Assembly (NCBI GenBank): GCA_046349085.1
Contig: JAXMDA010000005.1
Location: 1-64,000 of the forward strand
Length of the DNA stretch: 64,000 nucleotides
Reading direction: 5' to 3'
Source: JAJXWB01 sp046349085
GTDB taxonomy: Bacteria; Pseudomonadota; Alphaproteobacteria; Rhizobiales; Beijerinckiaceae
Below are positions 56,868 to 64,000 of this stretch, piece after piece. Numbering within the stretch: position 1 is the first letter of the stretch; the number at the start of each line of letters is the position of its first letter. The notes beneath the pieces were generated by a model that worked only from the letters and a program-made list of their open reading frames with translations, did not search any database and was not told where the DNA came from. The translations under genes were made by a program, and so were the position numbers.

Positions 56868-59861
56868 TTATGCGAAGGCTTCGTCGAGGAAGGCCTTCAA
56901 TTGTGCGAGATGGCGCGACATGGTGCCGGTCGCGGTGGCGGCGGAGGCCGGGCGGCCGACATAGGTCGGGCGCTTGGACTTAAGGCCGGCCTGGCCGAGC
57001 ACCCATTCGAGATAGGGCTCGACGAAGGTCCACGCGCCCATGTTCTTGGGCTCTTCCTGGCACCACACGACGTCCGCCTTCTTGAAGCGGCTCATCTGCT
57101 GGACGAGCGACTTCAGCGGGAACGGATAGAGCTGCTCGACGCGCAGCAGATAGACGTCGTCGACGCCCCGCTTCTCGCGCTCCTCGTAGAGGTCGTAATA
57201 GACCTTGCCCGTGCACAGGACGACGCGGCGGATCTTGTCGTCCTTCACCAGCTTGATCTTCTCGTCCTTCAGACGCTCGGCGTCGTCGGAGATCCAGCGC
57301 TGGAAGTACGAAGCCGGCCCCATCTCGTCGAGGCGCGAGACGCAGCGCTTGTGGCGCAGCAGCGACTTCGGCGTCATGATGATGAGCGGCTTGCGGAAAT
57401 CGCGCTGCAACTGACGGCGCAGGATGTGGAAGTAGTTCGCCGGCGTCGTGCAATTGGCGACCTGCATGTTGTCTTCGGCGCAGAGCTGCAGATAGCGCTC
57501 GAGGCGCGCCGAGGAATGCTCGGGACCCTGGCCCTCGTAGCCGTGCGGCAGCAGGCAGACCAGGCCGGACATGCGCAGCCACTTGCGCTCGCCCGACGAG
57601 ATGAACTGGTCGAACAGAACCTGCGCGCCGTTGGCGAAGTCGCCGAACTGCGCTTCCCACAAGGTCAGCGCTTCCGGCTCGGCCAGCGAATAGCCGTATT
57701 CGAAGCCGAGCACGGCCTCTTCCGACAGCATGGAGTTGATGACTTCGTACTTGCCCTGCTTGCCTTCGTTCAGGTGATTGAGCGGAGCGTAGCGGCGCTC
57801 GGTCTCCTGATCGATCAGCATGGAATGGCGCTGCGAGAAAGTGCCGCGCTCGACGTCCTGACCGGAGAGGCGCACGCGATGGCCGTCCCACAGGAAGGTC
57901 GCGAAAGCCATGGCCTCGGCCATCGCCCAGTCGATGCCTTCGCCGGTCTCGACCATCTTGCGACGGTTGTCGAGGAAGCGCTTGATCGTGCGGTGGACGT
58001 TGAAGCCGTCGGGGACTTCGTTCAGCTTCACGCCCAGCATCTTGAGATGGGCGATGTCGACGCCGGTCTTGCCGCGGCGGTCGTCGTCGTTCTCGGTCAC
58101 CGCCTTGAAGCCGGACCAGCGGCCGTCGAGCCAGTCGGCCTTGTTGGGCTTGTAGGCCTGGCCGGCCTCGAACTCGGCTTCGAGACGATGGCGCCAGTCG
58201 CCCATCAGCTTGTCGACCTCGCCGCGCGTGAAGATGCCTTCTTCGATCAGCTTGCCGCTGTAGATTTCCAGCGTCGTCTTGTGCGACTTGATCTTGCGGT
58301 ACATCAGCGGCTGGGTGAAGCCCGGCTCGTCGCCTTCGTTGTGGCCGAAGCGGCGATAGCACCACATGTCGATCACGACGGGCTTTTCGAAGCGCTGGCG
58401 GAATTCCGTCGCCACTTTCGCGGCGAACACCACCGCTTCCGGATCGTCGCCGTTCACATGGAAGATCGGCGCCTCGACGATCTTCGCCACGTCGGAGGGA
58501 TAGGGCGAGGAGCGCGAATAGCGCGGATAGGTGGTGAAGCCGATCTGGTTGTTGATGATGAAATGGATCGAGCCGCCGGTGCGATGGCCCTTGAGGCCGG
58601 AGAGGCCGAGGCATTCCGCCACCACGCCCTGGCCCGCAAAGGCCGCGTCGCCGTGGATGAGCAGCGGCATGACCGCCTGGCGGTTGACCGGCCCATCGCC
58701 GCGCAACTGGTCCTGCTTGGCGCGCACCTTGCCGAGCACGACGGGATCGACGATCTCGAGATGCGAGGGATTGGCGGTGAGCGACAGGTGAACCTTGTTG
58801 GCGTCGAACTCGCGATCCGAGGACGCGCCGAGATGGTACTTCACGTCGCCCGAGCCTTCGACCTCGCCCGGGATGAACGAGCCGCCCTTGAACTCGTGGA
58901 ACAGGGCGCGGTGCGGCTTGCCCATCACCTGGCAGAGAACGTTGAGGCGGCCACGATGGGCCATGCCGAGCACGATTTCCTTCGCGCCGAGCGCGCCGCC
59001 GCGCTTGATGATCTGCTCGAGCGCCGGGATCATCGATTCGCCGCCGTCGAGACCGAAGCGCTTGGTGCCGGTGTACTTGACGTCGATGAACTTCTCGAAG
59101 CCTTCGGCCTCGACCAGCTTCTGCAGGATGGCGCGCTTGCCTTCCTTGGTGAAGGCGATTTCCTTGTCCGGCCCCTCGATGCGCTCCTGCAGCCACGACT
59201 TCTCCGCGGGATCGGAGATGTGCATGAACTCGTAGCCGATGGTCGAGCAATAGGTGCGGCGGAGGATCGCGAGCATCTCGAAGATGGTCGCGTATTCGAG
59301 GCCGAGCACGTGATCGATGAAGATCTTGCGGTCGTAGTCGCCGTCCTCGAAGCCGTAGGTCGAGGGATGCAGCTCCTCGTGATCCATGCGCGCCTCGATG
59401 CCGAGCGGATCGAGATTGGCGTGCAGATGCCCGCGCATGCGGTAGGCGCGGATCATCATGATGGCGCGCACCGAATCGCGCGTGGCGCGCAGTACGTCGG
59501 CGTCGGAGATCGGGGCGCCCTGGCTTTGCGCCTTCGCCTTGATCTTGTCGCCGAGCGCCTTTTCGGTCGCCGGCCAGTCGCCGTCGAGCGCGTTGACGAG
59601 GTCGCCCTTCGGCGCGACCGGCCAGTTCTTGTTCTTCCAGGGCGCGCCGCGCGCGTTCTTCTCGACGACAGCCTTGTCGTCCTTCAGCGCGTCGAAGAAT
59701 TCCCGCCATTGCGGATCGACGGAGGCCGGATTCTGCTCGTAGGCGTCCTGCAATTGCGCGACATAGGTCGCGTTGCCGCCGTAGAGAAACGAGGTGTCCG
59801 CAAAGGATGCGTTCTGCGCCGAGCGGCCGGCGCCGGCTCCGTTCGATCCTGTATCGGCCAT
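56868..59861 (-). CDS. sucA: 2-oxoglutarate dehydrogenase E1
   Basis: 997 aa. ThDP-dependent decarboxylation of 2-oxoglutarate. N-terminal E1o segment FLYGGNATYVAQLQDAYEQN, ThDP-domain blocks VLGMAHRGRLNVLCQVMGKP, HGDAAFAGQGVVAE and NNQIGFTTYPRYSR, later SGLVCLLPHGYEGQGPEHSS. No E2-like fusion, so it is the classic SucA. ATG 59861 has GGGAG upstream. It lies 134 bp after sucD, with a hairpin in between. Confidence 0.97.
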   Translation of the reverse strand: MADTGSNGAGAGRSAQNASFADTSFLYGGNATYVAQLQDAYEQNPASVDPQWREFFDALKDDKAVVEKNARGAPWKNKNWPVAPKGDLVNALDGDWPATEKALGDKIKAKAQSQGAPISDADVLRATRDSVRAIMMIRAYRMRGHLHANLDPLGIEARMDHEELHPSTYGFEDGDYDRKIFIDHVLGLEYATIFEMLAILRRTYCSTIGYEFMHISDPAEKSWLQERIEGPDKEIAFTKEGKRAILQKLVEAEGFEKFIDVKYTGTKRFGLDGGESMIPALEQIIKRGGALGAKEIVLGMAHRGRLNVLCQVMGKPHRALFHEFKGGSFIPGEVEGSGDVKYHLGASSDREFDANKVHLSLTANPSHLEIVDPVVLGKVRAKQDQLRGDGPVNRQAVMPLLIHGDAAFAGQGVVAECLGLSGLKGHRTGGSIHFIINNQIGFTTYPRYSRSSPYPSDVAKIVEAPIFHVNGDDPEAVVFAAKVATEFRQRFEKPVVIDMWCYRRFGHNEGDEPGFTQPLMYRKIKSHKTTLEIYSGKLIEEGIFTRGEVDKLMGDWRHRLEAEFEAGQAYKPNKADWLDGRWSGFKAVTENDDDRRGKTGVDIAHLKMLGVKLNEVPDGFNVHRTIKRFLDNRRKMVETGEGIDWAMAEAMAFATFLWDGHRVRLSGQDVERGTFSQRHSMLIDQETERRYAPLNHLNEGKQGKYEVINSMLSEEAVLGFEYGYSLAEPEALTLWEAQFGDFANGAQVLFDQFISSGERKWLRMSGLVCLLPHGYEGQGPEHSSARLERYLQLCAEDNMQVANCTTPANYFHILRRQLQRDFRKPLIIMTPKSLLRHKRCVSRLDEMGPASYFQRWISDDAERLKDEKIKLVKDDKIRRVVLCTGKVYYDLYEEREKRGVDDVYLLRVEQLYPFPLKSLVQQMSRFKKADVVWCQEEPKNMGAWTFVEPYLEWVLGQAGLKSKRPTYVGRPASAATATGTMSRHLAQLKAFLDEAFA

Positions 59862-59962
59862 GCTCCACTCCCTTGGATCGCGCGGCCCGGACAGCCGCCC
59901 TGGTTCGGACGCGCGGGCTTTTCGCCGCGCATCCGCTTCAGCTCGTCACAAAACAAATTCGT

Positions 59963-59986
59963 GTTCCCCGCCCGTGGACGGGGAAC
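59963..59986 (-). terminator. Hairpin after sucD, possible attenuator between sucCD and sucAB
   Basis: Perfect 8-bp stem GTTCCCCG / CGGGGAAC (59963-59970, 59979-59986), read on the minus strand 10 bp after the sucD stop and followed by a T-rich stretch without a continuous run. It may act as a weak terminator or processing site that adjusts sucAB relative to sucCD. Confidence 0.4.
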
Positions 59987-59995
59987 ATGCGCCGA

Positions 59996-60879
59996 TCAGC
60001 CCTTGAGCAGAGCGGCCAGCGTCGTGCCCAGGCGCGCCGGCGAAGGCGAAACCTTGATGCCCGCAGCTTCCATCGCCGCGATCTTGTCTTCCGCGCCGCC
60101 CTTGCCGCCGGAGATGATCGCGCCGGCGTGGCCCATGCGGCGTCCGGGAGGGGCGGTGCGGCCGGCGATGAAGCCGACGACCGGCTTCTTGCGGCCGCGC
60201 TTGGCCTCGTCCTTGAGGAATTGGGCGGCGTCTTCTTCCGCCGAGCCGCCGATCTCGCCAATCATGATGATCGACTTGGTCTCGTCGTCGGCGAGGAACA
60301 TCTCGAGCACGTCGATGAATTCGGTGCCCTTGACCGGGTCGCCGCCGATGCCGACCGCCGAGGTCTGGCCGAGGCCGACCTGCGTGGTCTGAAACACCGC
60401 TTCATAGGTCAGCGTTCCCGAGCGCGACACCACGCCCACCGAGCCGCGCTTGAAAATGTTGCCCGGCATGATGCCGATCTTGCATTCGCCGGCCGTCATC
60501 ACGCCCGGGCAGTTCGGGCCGATGAGGCGCGACTTGGAGCCGACCAGCGAACGCTTCACGCGGATCATGTCCTGAACCGGGATGCCTTCGGTGATGCAGA
60601 CGATCAGCGGGACTTCCGCGTCGATCGCCTCGCAGATCGCGTCGGCCGCGCCCGGCGGGGGAACGTAGATGACCGAGGCGTCGGCGCCGGTCTTCTCGCG
60701 GGCTTCGGCGACCGTGTCGAAGATCGGCAGACCCAGATGCGTCGCGCCGCCCTTGCCGGGGCTCGTGCCGCCGACCATCCTGGTGCCGTAGGCGATCGCC
60801 TGCTCGGAATGGAAGGTGCCGTTCTTGCCGGTGAAGCCCTGGCAGATGACCTTGGTGTTCTTGTCGATGAGGACGGACA

Positions 60880-60880
<1 letters not shown>
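59996..60880 (-). CDS. sucD: Succinyl-CoA synthetase alpha subunit
   Basis: 294 aa. Nucleotide-linked conversion between succinyl-CoA and succinate. CoA-binding CQGFTGKNGTFHSEQAIAYG, cofactor loop SRSGTLTYEAVFQTT, and the phospho-His loop GRTAPPGRRMGHAGAI are all present. The ATG overlaps the sucC stop by one base (TGATG), showing translational coupling. Confidence 0.98.
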
Positions 60881-62079
<1,199 letters not shown>

Positions 62080-62138
62080 CAGAAACTTCCCTCCTCACGC
62101 ACGCGTCTTGCCGCGCGCGACGAACGTCGGTCGATGTG

Positions 62139-62168
62139 AAAAAGCCGGCGACCCAGGTCGCCGGCTTT
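62139..62168 (-). terminator. Intrinsic terminator of mdh
   Basis: On the minus strand, a 12-bp stem AAAGCCGGCGAC / GTCGCCGGCTTT with a 4-nt loop (62141-62168), followed by TTTTT (complement of 62139-62143). It begins 6 bp after the mdh stop. Confidence 0.88.
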
Positions 62169-62174
62169 GCAAAA

Positions 62175-63137
62175 TCAGGCGAAGGCCGGATCGATCTTCT
62201 TGCAGGCCTCGATCAGGCCCTGCACCGCGGCGACCGACTTCTTGAACATTTCGGTCTCGGCGGCGTCGAAGGCGATCTCGACAACCTTCTCGACGCCATT
62301 GGCGCCGATGACGGCGGGCACGCCGACATACATGTCCTTGACGCCGTACTGGCCCGACAGGTGCGCGGCGACCGGCAGGATGCGGCGCTGGTCGTTGAGG
62401 TAGGCTTCAGCCATCGCAATGGCCGAGGCGGCCGGCGCGTAGAAGGCGGAGCCCGTCTTCAGCAGCGCGACGATCTCGCCGCCGCCCTTGCGGGTGCGCT
62501 CGACGATGGCGTCCAGCTTCTCCTGCGTGAGCCAGCCCATCTTGACGAGGTCGGGCAGCGGCACGCCGCCGACGGTCGAGTGACGCACCAGCGGCACCAT
62601 GTCGTCGCCGTGGCCGCCGAGCGTCATGGCGTGCACGTCCTTGACGGAGATGTCCAGGGCTTCGGCGAGGAAGTAGCGGAAGCGGGCGGAGTCGAGCACG
62701 CCGGCCATGCCGACGACCTTGTTGGCCGGCAGGCCCGAAGCCTTCTGCAGCGCCCAGACCATGGCGTCGAGCGGATTGGTGATGCAGATGACGAAAGCGT
62801 TGGGGGCGTGCTGCTTGATGCCGGCGCCGACCGAGGCCATCACCTTGAGATTGATGCCGAGCAGGTCGTCGCGGCTCATGCCGGGCTTGCGCGGCACGCC
62901 GGCGGTCACGATGATCACGTCCGCGCCCGCAATGTCCTTGTAGTCGTTCGCGCCGGAGAGCCTGGCGTCGAAGCCGTCGACGGGCGAGGATTCGGCGAGG
63001 TCGAGCGCCTTGCCCTGGGGCGTGCCTTCGGCGATGTCGAACAGGATGATGTCGCCGAGTTCCTTGAGGCCGGCGAGATGGGCCAGCGTGCCGCCGATCT
63101 GGCCGGCTCCGATCAATGCGATTTTCTTACGCGCCAT
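62175..63137 (-). CDS. mdh: Malate dehydrogenase
   Basis: 320 aa from ATG 63137, with GGGA upstream. LDH-like malate dehydrogenase, NAD-dependent. NAD motif IALIGAGQIGGTLAHLAG; substrate loop GVPRKPGMSRDDLL with the catalytic Arg; ITNPLDAMVWALQKASG; catalytic His in TLGGHGDDMVP. Open frame upstream of this ATG lacks family sequence. First gene of the TCA series; the 314-bp upstream gap carries a dyad that may be an operator. Confidence 0.98.
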   Translation of the reverse strand: MARKKIALIGAGQIGGTLAHLAGLKELGDIILFDIAEGTPQGKALDLAESSPVDGFDARLSGANDYKDIAGADVIIVTAGVPRKPGMSRDDLLGINLKVMASVGAGIKQHAPNAFVICITNPLDAMVWALQKASGLPANKVVGMAGVLDSARFRYFLAEALDISVKDVHAMTLGGHGDDMVPLVRHSTVGGVPLPDLVKMGWLTQEKLDAIVERTRKGGGEIVALLKTGSAFYAPAASAIAMAEAYLNDQRRILPVAAHLSGQYGVKDMYVGVPAVIGANGVEKVVEIAFDAAETEMFKKSVAAVQGLIEACKKIDPAFA

Positions 63138-63451
63138 GAGTGTCCATCCCTGTCGAACCGCCCGAAGGCTAGACTGGGCGGACGGTCTGTCGCCCGCCAT
63201 TTGCCTGCCGTCCTCAGAGCCGGTTTTGCCCGGCCCCTGCGAACGCCGCGCTTCTTTGAACCGATCGCGCGAAACTGGCAAGGCAACGAAAGACTCAGAT
63301 GCGCGCCGCGCGGCGCGTTGCGGCGGGCGCGAAGGCCGGCCAACCGACATCGGGTCGAAAAGTCAGGGCATTAGGATTTGGCAATCATGGCCCCAGGCTG
63401 CGCAAACACTGGTTACAGATTTCAAAATATGTAATCTGTACGGCAACTGGG
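63138..63451. other. 314-bp gap upstream of mdh
   Basis: No gene seen. It must contain the mdh promoter. Its far end (63405-63445) is AT-rich compared with the window and holds an 8-bp dyad, 63414-63440. I could not settle on a single promoter. Confidence 0.5.
63414..63440. promoter_or_regulatory. Inverted repeat between tetR and mdh
   Basis: TACAGATT (63414-63421), eleven bases, AATCTGTA (63433-63440): perfect 8-bp dyad in an AT-rich patch, 11 bp after the TetR stop and about 280 bp upstream of mdh. The half GGTTACAG repeats at 63449-63456 (as GGGTTACAG). It may be an operator for the adjacent TetR protein. Confidence 0.35.
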
Positions 63452-64000
63452 TTACAGTCGCCCTGCGCGAAGTTCCTGCAGAACCAAGCGGGTTACCCGA
63501 CCCGCGCGCGTGTTCAGCGCCGTGCGGGCTGTCTTCGCGTCGAGGATGATCGCGGCCGGATGGACGAAGCGATGCGCCACGTCGAAGACCAGCGCCAGGG
63601 CGCGCTGCAGGTCCACCTGCCGGAAATTGCCCTGGGCGAAACCCTCCTCGATCGTGCGCTGGACCGCGCCTTGCAGACGCGCGCGATGCTTGCGGGCGAC
63701 GGGCGCGTCGGCCTGCGCCGCCTCCGCGAGGATGCGGAACAACAACGGATCGCGCTCCAGCTTGTCGCGATAGGCGCGCTGGATGGCGAAGAGAATGCGC
63801 TCGAGCTTGTCGGGGGCGGGATCGGGGCTTTCCGCGATGACCCGCACCTCCGCCTCGATCGGCTTGAGCCAGGCGGCGGTGACCTCCTCGATCAGCGCGG
63901 CTTTCGAGGGGAAGTAGCGGTAGACGTTGGCGTGCGACATGCCCGCCGCCTCCGCGATGGCGACGACGGTCGCGCGGCGCGGGCCGTAGCGGCGCAGAAA
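63452..64000 (-). CDS. TetR family transcriptional regulator (cut by right edge)
   Basis: 182 codons are visible; the start lies beyond 64000. The visible part begins inside the DNA-binding domain: FLRRYGPRRATVVAIAEAAG, then MSHANVYRYFPSKAALIEEV, the classical TetR helix-turn-helix ending in the YxYFxSK motif. The rest is an all-helical ligand-binding domain ending LVLQELRAGRL. Ligand and targets are unknown. The dyad just after its stop codon and the divergent distance to mdh suggest possible local control. Confidence 0.9.
   Translation of the reverse strand, partial: FLRRYGPRRATVVAIAEAAGMSHANVYRYFPSKAALIEEVTAAWLKPIEAEVRVIAESPDPAPDKLERILFAIQRAYRDKLERDPLLFRILAEAAQADAPVARKHRARLQGAVQRTIEEGFAQGNFRQVDLQRALALVFDVAHRFVHPAAIILDAKTARTALNTRAGRVTRLVLQELRAGRL

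Noticed and set aside
56980..59868. Another long open frame on the sucA strand in a shifted phase
   Set aside because: Arg/Pro-rich translation with no domain; it is the shadow of sucA.
56901..60392. A very long open frame (1163 codons) on the plus strand opposite sucA and sucD
   Set aside because: It mirrors the coding strand's GC3 bias, has no family sequence, and lies exactly antisense to well-supported enzymes; a long artefact of high GC.

Overview
This 64 kb window is dense, GC-rich chromosomal DNA that looks like an alphaproteobacterium of the order Hyphomicrobiales (Rhizobiales). I base this on family content and gene order: mdh-sucCD-sucAB-lpd, metX-metW, ftsE-ftsX-plsC-DUF2125, argH-lptM-lysA-TIGR02302, purC-purS-purQ/purL-bolA-grxD, DUF1476, DUF2794, DUF4167 and a TTAA-N7-TTAA (CtrA-type) box next to ftsK. 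The ethylmalonyl-CoA pathway pair ccr/ecm suggests a C1- or acetate-assimilating or polyhydroxybutyrate-making lineage, possibly the Methylocystaceae/Beijerinckiaceae side of the order. That family placement is inference. I see no insertion sequence, prophage, CRISPR array, rRNA or plasmid-type gene. This is core chromosome.

Layout. 1-5.6 kb, mostly minus strand: ftsK (cut by the left edge), acyl-CoA thioesterase, ammonium transporter, a Trm112-like protein, a Lon-substrate-domain protein and a thioredoxin-TPR co-chaperone. 5.7-10.8 kb: tRNA-Gly, GNAT acetyltransferase, pyrophosphatase, metX-metW, then chorismate mutase and prephenate dehydrogenase. 10.8-14.4 kb: ftsE-ftsX-plsC-DUF2125 envelope/division operon. 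14.4-19.1 kb: a DUF3426-like membrane protein, an HNH nuclease, 3-hydroxybutyryl-CoA dehydrogenase, etfA/etfB, a cobalamin adenosyltransferase and a small two-helix membrane protein. 19.2-25.5 kb: TIGR02302-lysA-lptM-argH and a divergent TlpA thioredoxin. 25.6-32.2 kb: an unknown secreted basic protein, grxD-bolA-purL, an ompW-type porin on the other strand, then purQ-purS-purC. 32.4-39.7 kb: ATP synthase zeta inhibitor, xerC, thpR, the tesA/ybbA-ybbP cluster, a Bax-inhibitor-1 protein and DUF2794. 40-47 kb: htpG, prmC, DUF4167, clpB. 47-53.9 kb: uppP, ecm/ccr, a BrkB-type protein, an EamA transporter and an unknown membrane protein. 54-64 kb: lpd, sucB, sucA, sucD, sucC, mdh and a TetR regulator cut by the right edge.

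How the genes connect. Ccr and Ecm are two steps of the ethylmalonyl-CoA pathway. The PduO-type adenosyltransferase could supply the adenosylcobalamin Ecm needs, and 3-hydroxybutyryl-CoA dehydrogenase plus ETF fit acyl-CoA metabolism. mdh-suc-lpd gives a near-complete oxidative TCA block. GrxD and BolA are the usual Fe-S partner pair beside purL. HtpG and ClpB both have plausible heat-shock-type promoters.

I found no clear new multi-gene system. The best leads are regulatory: a perfect CtrA box before ftsK, a perfect FNR/FixK-type box before the ompW gene that splits the pur cluster, paired TGC-N3-GCA motifs around the likely ccr -10 element, and two consecutive plus-strand terminators before htpG with no annotated gene feeding them, which suggests a small RNA.
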